In this document: positions 56,532 through 64,000 of the stretch, one piece after another | Numbering within the stretch: the first letter of the stretch is position 1 | Layout: each line of letters opens with the position of its first letter | From: JAAXQD01 sp963790095 | GTDB taxonomy: Bacteria > Desulfobacterota > Desulfobacteria > Desulfobacterales > UBA11574 | Reading direction: 5' to 3' | Assembly (NCBI GenBank): GCA_963790095.1 | Contig: CAWBNO010000017.1 | Coordinates: 49,123-113,122, forward strand | Length of the DNA: 64,000 nt | Position numbers and translations under genes: made by a program | The notes under the pieces: generated by a model | Databases searched by the model: none | Seen by the model: only the letters and a program-made list of their open reading frames with translations | Told to the model about the DNA's origin: nothing

Positions 56532-56789
56532 TCATTTATAAGGTTTGGAAAGCATGACCTCAATTTGCGACAATCCTTTTTGGGTCAATACAATGCGATC
56601 ATTATCTGGAGTCATTTCCAAGAATTCATCATTCTTTAGCGCCTCAATTGCATCTTCGATGTTTTTAGCGGGAATATCGGAAAACTCTTTAAATAAGAGT
56701 TTCTTTTTGAATGCCTTCATTTTTTTTGATTGAATCCATTCATCTCCTATACAGTATAAAATATTGCGCTCGAGATTTATAAATTCCAT
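56532..56789 (-). CDS. small winged-helix-like hypothetical protein
   Basis: An 85-residue protein whose C-terminal half (IEDAIEALKNDEFLEMTPDN, LTQKGLSQIEVML) looks like a winged-helix module. It lies upstream of arsC on the same strand, 80 nt before it, and could be its regulator (inference). A TTG start at 56801 with AAAGGG nearby is an alternative. Confidence 0.5.
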   Translation of the reverse strand: MEFINLERNILYCIGDEWIQSKKMKAFKKKLLFKEFSDIPAKNIEDAIEALKNDEFLEMTPDNDRIVLTQKGLSQIEVMLSKPYK

Positions 56790-56888
56790 AACAACTAACA
56801 ATTGCCCTTTAAATGAATGAAATATTATTATTCTAATTAGGAATACCTGCTCGTTAAATAATCAAAAAAATCCATTACCATTATTTAA

Positions 56889-56939
56889 GGGGTTTTTGAT
56901 AGCAGCTCCAACTTGCTTGTGTTGAGCAAAAAACCCCTA
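56889..56939. terminator. large hairpin, possible terminator
   Basis: AGGGGTTTTT pairs with AAAAACCCCT around a 30-nt loop with a GC/GC inner pair. It lies between the winged-helix-like gene and the zinc-ribbon gene. No other feature is seen in the gap 56790-57100. Confidence 0.4.
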
Positions 56940-57100
56940 ACCCTTTATTCAGTTATATCAAGCGGGCCACCAAATTTAAGTGTTACAAACGTGCTGGAAG
57001 GTTTAACGTCTATTTGCCTATCTAAAGGATTTCAGGCGAATAGTGGTTCGGTATGAATACCATTCCGAGAATTTCCGCATTTTTGAGATGGATTGAAGTG

Positions 57101-57370
57101 TCATTGGGAAAGCTCCAGCTTCTCAGGTTCGCAAAGCAGCTCAGGATTTACAGCTGTCAGCCCGCAATTCCTGCACTGCCATCTGTCGTTATTCACTCTG
57201 TTATGACAGTGTTTCGGTGGCTTCGATCCTTTGATACCACACCAGTCCGACTTTGTACCCATACCCTCAACTTTGCAAATATTATTGGCGTTCAGCGCAA
57301 CAGCGCCACAGTTTGCACAAATATATGCCCGTGTGTCCTTTGGAACAGGAACATGTTTTTTTTTAGTCAT
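57101..57370 (-). CDS. small cysteine-rich zinc-binding-like protein
   Basis: An 89-residue protein with two repeats of a CxNCG ... C pattern: CANCGAVALNANNIC near residues 18-32 and CRNCGLTAVNPELLC near 66-80, with a further Cys and His pair in between (DWCGIKG, KHCHNR). This fits two zinc sites. AAAGGAG precedes the ATG. Function unknown. Confidence 0.65.
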   Translation of the reverse strand: MTKKKHVPVPKDTRAYICANCGAVALNANNICKVEGMGTKSDWCGIKGSKPPKHCHNRVNNDRWQCRNCGLTAVNPELLCEPEKLELSQ

Positions 57371-57504
57371 TGCGCAACTCCTTTTTTTTGAGATAGGTTC
57401 TGATTAAATATGTGTGCCAGAATTAACATAGGATGTTCCGGAAATTATAAAATATAACGTTATACGGGTGATCTACGGCATCCTAAACTTTTCCAACGTT
57501 GGGG

Positions 57505-58056
57505 TCATTGCTCTATAAGAACATTTGCAGTTGCCAGAAACAGATCTGAATCGCGCAGGACGCCCAGCAGCTTGCCCCCTTCATACACGGGCAAAACGGT
57601 AATCTTGTTGCGGTAGATCATTTTGAGGGCATCCAGAAATCCGGCGTCGGCATCTATGGTACCTCTTATTTTAAGCATTACATCTCCAACTTGGGTTTGG
57701 GCGTTTTGTCTGATTCTGGATCTAAATCCTTGTTTTGCATGGTCCATGTCATGTGCATCGGCTTCTGCAAAAGCGATTGAAACACCCAGTGCACGCAATT
57801 TTCCGCTGATTCCTCCTGCAATTTCCGGTATAAGCACTTTCAAGATGCTTTTAAAATCAAGAATGCCCACAAGTTCCCCCTGAGCATCAAGAACCAAGCT
57901 GGCTCTGTGTCCCGCCTCCGTACATTTACCGGTTTCCACCTGACAATAGATTTTCATCAGCTCCGGAACGGCTTCTTTCAGAGGTTTATCGGCAGTTGTT
58001 ACTGCATAATCATCAATGGGAATCATCATGTCTTTGACTTTCAACTGGACGGGCAT
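57505..58056 (-). CDS. CBS-pair protein
   Basis: A 183-residue protein consisting of a CBS-domain pair (about residues 5-80 and 120-183; VLDAQGELVGILDFKSIL and VYEGGKLLGVLRDSDLF). CBS pairs bind adenosyl nucleotides. The middle (90-120) is a linker. No other domain is attached. AAGGAG precedes the ATG. Possibly a metabolic sensor; partner unknown. Confidence 0.88.
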   Translation of the reverse strand: MPVQLKVKDMMIPIDDYAVTTADKPLKEAVPELMKIYCQVETGKCTEAGHRASLVLDAQGELVGILDFKSILKVLIPEIAGGISGKLRALGVSIAFAEADAHDMDHAKQGFRSRIRQNAQTQVGDVMLKIRGTIDADAGFLDALKMIYRNKITVLPVYEGGKLLGVLRDSDLFLATANVLIEQ

Positions 58057-58286
58057 AATATTTTCTCCTTATAAATTTTGAGCTTCCATAAAAGACGTCT
58101 TTGTCTCTATGCAGACACATCTACCGTCATAAAATCTCTTATCTTCATTTATTTTTATAAAAACAATTCAACTGTCTTTATAAACCCAACCCGAGCTTCC
58201 TTCCTTTTCCGTTACCTCCTAATATTCCTTCCAAGGAGGCAATTTTTATCAGCTTATGCTTTGATGTGATAAGTACCCAAATATAA

Positions 58287-58301
58287 TGCCACAATGTAGC
58301 A
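58287..58301. promoter_or_regulatory. near-palindromic site, copy 1
   Basis: TGCCACAATGTAGCA. Its inverse complement differs by one base from TGCTACAATGTGGCA at 63902-63916. Confidence 0.4.
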
Positions 58302-58563
58302 TTTCAATCTATTCATGAAAAAATTTTTATATTGAGCCCGCATAGACATGATGAAAGAGCATTTAAGAGTGTTCGTTTTGCACTTGCGAAATCTGCATGT
58401 TGGATTGAGGTTTATCAGTGGCTTATCAAATAAGCGTATAATTATTGGGAAGAATATTTATGGGTAATAAAAATTGAGCTCTTGGCAACTTAAAGTTGCG
58501 TATCTGAACCGTCAATTACCGAAAAGTGAAAGTTTGTAACAGAAATCATAAAAAGTACAGATC

Positions 58564-58616
58564 ACTTGCAACGTCTACAACTATTTGATTTGGAAAATAT
58601 TTTGACGATACCTTTT
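58564..58616 (+). repeat. island repeat E
   Basis: ACAACTAT, TGATTTGG and GACGATACCTTT blocks match 63949-64000 at about 85 percent by eye. Confidence 0.7.
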
Positions 58617-58936
58617 GGTTATCACATTAATTCGGAAGGTTGATAATCATTTCTCATCGCAGTTATCTGGAGTCAGCCTCATTAACTTAATCGGAGATAC
58701 ATCAGTTTCAAACCTATTCCCTACACCCCAAAATAATGTGTGATCGTAAAAAAAAAGCATAAAATATTTGCCTCAATACATTCTTTTTGCTCTATTTTTG
58801 CGATCTTTTTCTGCAACCAACCATTCCTTTCGTATCAATACAACACCATTTTTATTCACATGCAGGTACTTTTCAAAACATCTTAAAATGATTATTGTTA
58901 AAAATTGTTACCGGATAAAGACAGAAAGAAACCGAA

Positions 58937-60304
58937 ATGACGGAAAGAAATAAAATAATTACAAAGAGTTCGGATGAACAGGTGGTGGGAACTCACATAA
59001 CTCATCCATCTTTCTGGCAGGCGTTCAAATTTTGGCTCAAACTTGGTTTCATAAGTTTTGGTGGACCTGCCGGACAAATCTCGATCATGCACCATGAACT
59101 GGTCGAACAAAAGAAATGGGTCAGCAACGAGCGGTTTTTAAATGCCTTGAACTATTGTATGCTTCTGCCCGGACCTGAAGCCCAGCAGCTGGCAACCTAC
59201 ATTGGCTGGCTCTTGCACCGACTTCCCGGTGGAATTGTGGCAGGCGCTTTTTTTGTCATTCCGTCCATTTTCATCCTGTTCGCCTTGAGCTATACCTATG
59301 CCGCCTTCGGTACGGTTTCTTGGGTGGCATCCATTTTCAATGGTCTGAAGGCTGCCATCATGGCGATTGTTGTGTCTGCGGTGATCAAGATCGGCAAAAA
59401 GGCCCTAAAGAACGGAATCATGGTGAGCATTGCCGTGACCTCGTTTATTGCCATATATTTCCTCAAAATTCCGTTTCCAGTTATTGTGCTCGGTGCCGGA
59501 CTTACCGGCCTTATTGGCAGCTATTTTTTACCCGCGAAATTCGATGTCATAAAAGGTAAGCCTGCAATAGATTTCGACGCGGGATATGTACAGATTTGCG
59601 AAAATCCGGTGGAATGTCACATTAATCCTTCCACCAGAAGAAATCTTCTTCTAATTGTTACATTTGTTATGATGTGGTTTGTTCCTGTGATAATGCTGCA
59701 TGCCCTGGTGTCCAATCGGGTGTTTTATACAGAAGCAATATTTTTTACCAAAGCGGCCTTTTTAACCTTTGGGGGTGCATATGCTGTTTTGGCCTATATT
59801 GCTCAGGCAGGTGTTGCGCAGTATGCCTGGCTGACAGGCCCTCAGATGATTGACGGGCTGGGATTGGCCGAAACCACGCCGGGACCCTTGATCATGGTGG
59901 TTCAATTTGTCGGATTTATGGCAGGCTGGAATTATGCAGGCAGTTTAAACCCTGTTATAGGCGGATTGATCGGATCTCTGGTGGCAACTTATTTTACATT
60001 CCTGCCGTGTTTTTTATTTATATTTCTTGGGGGGCCTTATATTGAAAAATTCCGCGACAACTCCCGACTGTCCTCCGCCCTTTCGAGCATCACTTCAGCC
60101 GTTGTTGGGGTTGTACTCAATCTGGCCGTCTGGTTTGGGCTGAGTGTGCTGATCCCAGGCGATGGGAGCTTCAACTGGTTTGCGGCTGCCATCGGATTGG
60201 CTGCCTTTATTTCGATACAGTGGTTTAACGTCGACATGATTACCGTAATCGCTGCTTCGGGTGTAATTGGGTTCTTGTGGTATCAGATCATTCCTCTATT
60301 ATGA
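58937..60304 (+). CDS. chrA: chromate transporter
   Basis: An inner-membrane CHR-family protein that exports chromate. Two CHR domains of about 200 residues each carry the expected signatures: FKLWLKLG-type ISFGGPAGQISIMH near residue 38 and LLPGPEAQQLATYIGW near 76 in the first half; FLTFGGAYAVLAYI near 276 and TPGPLIMVVQFVGF near 314 in the second. 455 residues is somewhat longer than the roughly 400 of classic ChrA. It is followed 31 nt later by a rhodanese gene. Confidence 0.93.
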   Translation: MTERNKIITKSSDEQVVGTHITHPSFWQAFKFWLKLGFISFGGPAGQISIMHHELVEQKKWVSNERFLNALNYCMLLPGPEAQQLATYIGWLLHRLPGGIVAGAFFVIPSIFILFALSYTYAAFGTVSWVASIFNGLKAAIMAIVVSAVIKIGKKALKNGIMVSIAVTSFIAIYFLKIPFPVIVLGAGLTGLIGSYFLPAKFDVIKGKPAIDFDAGYVQICENPVECHINPSTRRNLLLIVTFVMMWFVPVIMLHALVSNRVFYTEAIFFTKAAFLTFGGAYAVLAYIAQAGVAQYAWLTGPQMIDGLGLAETTPGPLIMVVQFVGFMAGWNYAGSLNPVIGGLIGSLVATYFTFLPCFLFIFLGGPYIEKFRDNSRLSSALSSITSAVVGVVLNLAVWFGLSVLIPGDGSFNWFAAAIGLAAFISIQWFNVDMITVIAASGVIGFLWYQIIPLL

Positions 60305-60335
60305 TTTTTGAAATTGAATTTAGGAGGTAAAAATC

Positions 60336-60644
60336 ATGGCTGAGTCAATATCCATGCAGGAGCTTCAACAAATTTTGAAGAAGAAACGAAACGTCTCTAT
60401 CCTTGATGTAAGAAGAAAAAATGATTACGAAGCATCTCCACAAAGGATACAAAATGCAATTTGGTATGATCCCGAAAAAATAGATGAGTGGATCGATGGG
60501 ATTCCAAAAGATCGGGAAGTCATCGTTTATTGTGTTAAAGGAGGTTCGGTCAGCCAATCCGTTACCGATCGACTTCAAAAAAAGCAGTGCAACGTTAGAT
60601 TTATCGAAGGAGGTATCAAAGCATGGAATGAATCAGAAATATAG
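60336..60644 (+). CDS. rhodanese-like sulfurtransferase
   Basis: A 102-residue single-domain rhodanese. The opening ISMQELQQIL and LDVRRKNDYE are typical, and the active loop is CVKGGSVS with Cys 66. It moves sulfane sulfur or acts as a redox relay. AGGAGG precedes the ATG. Its place 31 nt after chrA suggests a role in oxyanion resistance, which is inferred only. Confidence 0.9.
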   Translation: MAESISMQELQQILKKKRNVSILDVRRKNDYEASPQRIQNAIWYDPEKIDEWIDGIPKDREVIVYCVKGGSVSQSVTDRLQKKQCNVRFIEGGIKAWNESEI

Positions 60645-61374
60645 TTCTTATAGACTGTGTTATCTTTCAAGTATCCAATTTCAATGAAGATTGAGATAGG
60701 TCATAGAGGTATCTCGAAAATAATGCGCATTAGATTTATGTGAAAAACTCCCCTAAAATCCTTTTTTATGAGTACCAAATTGCTGTGATATGTTCAATTC
60801 CAGGTGAAAGGTTATAATGTGATATCGAATAGTGAGCTCAGATTTTGCTCAGGTTGTGCTCTATTGAGATTATCTTACAAAAAACGGTCTTGTCAAAATC
60901 TTTGATCAATTACCATAAACACAACATAGACCTGACTTGTGATACGGTGTTGAGGTATCACAGAAATATCAAGCAGTTGATAGTTATAGGTCATTGCAGG
61001 TATCCAAGGTTTCGGAGGGTGATGATTTCATGTCGAAATCTTCATCAGATTAGAGGGTACTGAATTGAAAATTTAAGTCAGGAATCATCATATGTCTTAA
61101 TTTTCATGTTAATTTTAATCATTACTATATGAGATAGTCTCATCCAATTGGCAACCGAAAAACCTCTACGATTATAAGGAAAATATATAAATTGGTTTTT
61201 ACAATATTAACTTCCGGTGAAGAAAGACTTTTAATATAAATTTTGACAAAGCTATCCGAAAAGGCTATGAATATCAAACATTTTCCTGAAATTATCAACA
61301 AATCAATTGATAAAAAACATCCAGTTTCTCTCGATGTTCAGTTGATATCTTTAAAGCTTTAATGGAGCGTTTTC
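60645..61374. other. 730-nt non-coding region before the cyclase gene
   Basis: AT-rich, with the repeat at 60939-61018 and a looser repeat tract from 60790. No gene is seen. Confidence 0.5.
60939..61018 (+). repeat. island repeat, copy C
   Basis: The second copy of the unit at 54021-54100, in the same orientation. Confidence 0.7.
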
Positions 61375-63261
61375 ATGACCACCCAAAGCTTCAAACGGAA
61401 ACTCACGGCTATCCTCAGTGCAGATGTCAAAGGGTACAGCCGTCTTATGGGTGAAGACGAGGATGCAACTGTCCACACTTTAAAGACTTATCGTGAGTTA
61501 ATTGGAAATCTTATCCACAAGTACCATGGGCGGGTGGTGGATTCCCCAGGGGATAACATACTATCTGAGTTTGCCAGTGTGGTGGATGCTCTTCGGGGTG
61601 CCGTGGCGATCCAAGAGGAACTCAAGGCCAAGAACACAGAGTTGTCTGAAAATCGCAGAATGGAGTTTCGGATAGGCATCAACCTGGGAGATGTGATCGA
61701 AGATGAAGGTCGGATTTATGGTGATGGAGTAAATATTGCAGCCCGCATAGAGGGGCTCTCCCAAAGTGGCGGCATCTGTATCTCAAGGACTGCATATGAT
61801 CACGTTAAGAACAAACTGTCTTTGGGCTACGAATATATAGGAGAGCATACTGTTAAGAATATTGCGGATCCGGTGAAGGTGTATCGAGTTCTGATGGAAC
61901 CAGAAGCCGCAGGCAAGCTGATCGGGGAGAAAAGGACGAGACCAATACGGCGGTGGTGGGCAATCGTGGCTTCAGTTATTCTGGTTCTTGGGTTTGTAGC
62001 GGTGGCAATCTGGAATTTTTATTTGAGATCTGCCCTTTTTCCTGAGAAGGGTTCATCGGTGAAAAAAGCTTCTATTTCCGAAACTGAAAAACCCTCAATT
62101 GCAGTACTGCCGTTCAAAAACCTGAGCGGTAATCCAGAACAAGAATATTTCAGTGACGGAATTACCAACGACATTATTACCGACCTCTCAAAATTCAGCG
62201 AATTGTCTGTCATCGCTAGCAACACAGTATTTACCTACAAAAATAAATCGGTGAAGGTTAAAGACGTCAGTCGAGATCTGGGTGTACGTTATGTATTGGA
62301 GGGAAGCGTCCAGAAGGTGGCCGATAAGGTACGAATCAATGCCCAGCTCATAGATGCTTCCAACGATCACCATCTTTGGGCTGAACGCTATGATAAAGAC
62401 TTAAGGGACCTGTTTAAATTGCAGAACGAACTTGTTCAAACAATTGTTACAAAAATGGCCATCCGGATTGACGAGACTGAACGCAAACGGACAATGCGCA
62501 AAGATACCGACAACCTGCAAGCATATGACTATCTGTTGCGCGGGTGGGAGTATTTTTATCAAAACACCCGAGAGGGCAACAAAAATGCCCGTTTAATGTT
62601 TCAACGAGCCATTGAAATCGATTCCCGCTATTCTTCGGCTTATGCCGCTCTTGCATGGTCCTATCTCAATGATTTTTATTACGGCTGGACCATGTTTCCC
62701 GACAAATCTCTTCAACGAACACATGATCTTGCGAAAAAGGCCTTAAGCATGGAAGAATCCAACGCCCTCGCTCACTCTGCACTCGGATCCATATACCTTC
62801 GTCGGAGGCAATACGATCTTGCAATGAGCGAACTACAGCGGGCAATTGAACTTAATCCCAATGATACTCACAGTCAAAGACAACTCGGTTCGGTTATGCT
62901 GTATTCAGGCCGAATGGATGAGGCCATTTATTGGATAGAATCCGCACTCAGGCTAAATCCGAATCTTTCTATAGGTGCTTTCATGCTACTCGGACAGGCA
63001 TATTACCTAAGCGGGCGATACGAAGATGCAATCACGATCCTGAAGAAGGGACTGGCTAAAAATCAGGATTTTATGGGTCACGATATCATGTTGGCTGCGG
63101 CCTACGCTCAAGCCGGTTATACCGAAGAGGCAAAGCGCTCGGCAGCCAAGGTGCTCCGATTGGACCCGTTCTTCGAACTCGACTCTTATGGAACAGTGTT
63201 CCGCAATTCAGAAGATCGGGCCCAAATTGTCCAGGGTCTGCGGAAAGCCGGTCTAAAGTGA
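61375..63261 (+). CDS. class III adenylate/guanylate cyclase with TPR domain
   Basis: A 628-residue membrane protein. The cyclase domain (about residues 8-175) has metal-binding AILSADVKGYSRLM (Asp 17) and SPGDNILSEF, and the transition-state Asn and Arg in YGDGVNIAARIE. One transmembrane helix follows (about 190-212). A TolB-type segment (IAVLPFKNLSGNPEQEYFSD, from about 240) comes next, then TPR repeats (about 400-600). It likely makes cAMP in the cytoplasm in response to an extracytoplasmic or protein signal. GGAG precedes the ATG. Confidence 0.9.
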   Translation: MTTQSFKRKLTAILSADVKGYSRLMGEDEDATVHTLKTYRELIGNLIHKYHGRVVDSPGDNILSEFASVVDALRGAVAIQEELKAKNTELSENRRMEFRIGINLGDVIEDEGRIYGDGVNIAARIEGLSQSGGICISRTAYDHVKNKLSLGYEYIGEHTVKNIADPVKVYRVLMEPEAAGKLIGEKRTRPIRRWWAIVASVILVLGFVAVAIWNFYLRSALFPEKGSSVKKASISETEKPSIAVLPFKNLSGNPEQEYFSDGITNDIITDLSKFSELSVIASNTVFTYKNKSVKVKDVSRDLGVRYVLEGSVQKVADKVRINAQLIDASNDHHLWAERYDKDLRDLFKLQNELVQTIVTKMAIRIDETERKRTMRKDTDNLQAYDYLLRGWEYFYQNTREGNKNARLMFQRAIEIDSRYSSAYAALAWSYLNDFYYGWTMFPDKSLQRTHDLAKKALSMEESNALAHSALGSIYLRRRQYDLAMSELQRAIELNPNDTHSQRQLGSVMLYSGRMDEAIYWIESALRLNPNLSIGAFMLLGQAYYLSGRYEDAITILKKGLAKNQDFMGHDIMLAAAYAQAGYTEEAKRSAAKVLRLDPFFELDSYGTVFRNSEDRAQIVQGLRKAGLK

Positions 63262-63312
63262 TAGGAGACTATATTATAGGGTTCGGAGGGAGCTCCTAAC
63301 TTTTGACGGTCA

Positions 63313-63804
63313 TCAATTCTCTTGGTTAAGCTTCGCCCAATTATCGTCCGCCTTTTCTATATTATCGTCCGCCTTTTCAGCAAATTTATTGCTAAACTTT
63401 TGATTCCAGTTTAGATACAGTTTCCCATCGATAATTTTGAAAGCCTCGGGGTTTACTCCGGCAACCTTGCCGCTTGATGCTAAGCTTGCTGCTCAGTACC
63501 CGCCGTATTTCGGGGCGAATTGTTCCGGATTTGCCGCAAACAGATCTCGATTTCCAGCGCTTGCAAAGTACCACTTGGCATCATTCCAATTATAAGAAAA
63601 CTCGCTATTTCCTTTCATCGCACGTCCTTCGGTAAAATAAGCAACTGTATCGTATCCTTCTATCGCAACGCCAAATGTATCGGAATTGATCTTCTTTTTA
63701 AGGGGCTCTGCTTTCGTCTCCGTAGCCAATACTCCTACCAAAAAAACGACCATCAAAATTCCCAGCACACCCTTTGTATCTGTATTTAATTTTATTTTAA
63801 TCAT
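63313..63804 (-). CDS. secreted YHS-domain protein, probable selenoprotein (in-frame TGA at codon 104)
   Basis: A signal-like N-terminal helix (about residues 10-32) is followed by a YHS domain: IEGYDTVAYFTEGRAMKGN, then WYFASAGNRDLFAANPEQFA and PKYGGY. The frame meets TGA at codon 104, exactly where family members have Cys in GGYCA. It then stays open for 59 further codons with clear family sequence (VNPEAFKIIDGKLYLNWNQK and EKADDNWAKL) to a TGA at 63313-63315. A hairpin CGGC-AAGGTT-GCCG starts 20 nt after the first TGA, with GG in its apical loop, as in bacterial SECIS elements. So residue 104 is probably selenocysteine. If TGA were a stop, the product would be 103 residues. A 21-nt repeat duplicates EKADDN-type codons near the 3' end. 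Confidence 0.8.
63459..63472 (-). promoter_or_regulatory. SECIS-like hairpin
   Basis: On the minus strand CGGCAAGGTTGCCG folds into a 4-bp stem with loop AAGGTT. The GG lies 27-28 nt after the TGA at 63493-63495, inside the known range for bacterial SECIS loops. Confidence 0.65.
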
Positions 63805-63901
63805 TCAAAAGCCTCCTGGTTTTTAATAGTAACGATAATGTCAAATGCCATAGTCCTGTAAATATAATTGAGGAATCTAATACAGTTATTAGTCATTAAC
63901 A

Positions 63902-63916
63902 TGCTACAATGTGGCA
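63902..63916. promoter_or_regulatory. near-palindromic site, copy 2
   Basis: TGCTACAATGTGGCA, 98 nt before the YHS start codon. Related to the site at 58287-58301 in inverse orientation. Confidence 0.4.
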
Positions 63917-63948
63917 CGATGTCAAGGCAATTCTTATAAAATGGGATA

Positions 63949-64000
63949 GCTTGCAAAGCAAACAACTATCTGATTTGGCAGATATTTAGACGATACCTTT
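63949..64000 (+). repeat. island repeat F (cut by the window end)
   Basis: Matches 58564-58616 in the same orientation and continues past the end of the window. Confidence 0.7.

Larger units (their letters stand above)
58057..58936. other. 880-nt non-coding region
   Basis: AT-rich divergent gap between the CBS gene and chrA. Contains the near-palindrome at 58287-58301 and the repeat at 58564-58616. CCTCC...GGAGG at about 58216-58241 forms a hairpin. Short open frames here have no family resemblance. Confidence 0.5.

Noticed and set aside
56889..56939. Hairpin considered as a mobile element end
   Set aside because: Only one copy seen and no duplication around it; a terminator or simple hairpin is more likely.
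58078..58269. 63-codon open frame before chrA
   Set aside because: No ribosome site, low-complexity hydrophobic composition and no family features; it lies in an AT-rich gap.
58270..58310. Sigma-54 promoter (TGGCAT-N5-TTGG) on the minus strand
   Set aside because: The -12 element lacks the key GC, and the matching site at 63902 does not keep the pattern; a palindrome is the simpler reading.
1..64000. CRISPR array
   Set aside because: No regularly spaced identical repeats were found; repeats here are dispersed palindromes.

Overview
The window looks like chromosomal DNA of an anaerobic, probably sulfate-reducing member of the Desulfobacterota (Desulfobacterales-like). This is inferred from a one-chain ferredoxin-linked 2-oxoacid oxidoreductase, system II cytochrome c assembly genes (ccsB/resB), separate GluRS and GlnRS, several radical SAM enzymes, a PUFA-synthase-like PfaA/PfaD pair, many interspersed palindromic intergenic repeats and a likely selenoprotein. 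No rRNA or taxonomic marker lies in the window, so the placement is an inference.

Layout. 1-9.4 kb: a 1293-residue oxidoreductase, two J-domain proteins, a RiPP-maturase-type B12 radical SAM enzyme paired with a WbqC-like protein, and small cysteine-cluster proteins. 9.7-29 kb is mostly housekeeping: gltX, glnS, an FmdB-type zinc ribbon, a cyclodeaminase-family protein, an SDR epimerase, ccsB/resB, tRNA-Leu(CAG), ribF, a flippase-like membrane protein, def-fmt-rsmB-PASTA, rpe-aroQ, an AAA ATPase and a HAD protein. A decayed cold-shock gene and a collapsed DHH/CBS gene sit in this part.

30-39.5 kb is a lipid/polyketide locus. It has pfaD, a MerR-like regulator and a 2190-residue KS-AT-ACP-ACP-KR-DH synthase. 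Two copies of one near-palindromic site lie in front of the regulator and upstream of the synthase, and the two ACPs come from an almost perfect 261-nt duplication. 39.6-49 kb holds an XPB-like helicase, a 52-residue cysteine-repeat peptide convergent with a CopA copper ATPase, a cold-shock gene, two small membrane proteins and a second B12 radical SAM enzyme behind a strong palindrome.

At 49.36 kb the 3' half of a tRNA-Glu gene with its terminator marks a probable integration site. To its right is an AT-rich accessory region running to the window end: a broken IS1182-type transposase, a secreted HAD phosphatase plus arylsulfatase, a broken DUF6933 gene, several hypothetical genes, a thioredoxin-type arsenate reductase, a CBS protein, chromate transporter plus rhodanese, a class III cyclase-TPR protein and a YHS protein. 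Diverged repeats are shared among its gaps.

The strongest leads are four. First, an in-frame TGA in the YHS gene replaces the family's conserved Cys and is followed by a SECIS-like hairpin. Second, the cysteine-repeat peptide beside copA. Third, the compact pfaD-regulator-pfaA unit with its shared operator. Fourth, the tRNA-Glu remnant that bounds the right-hand island.
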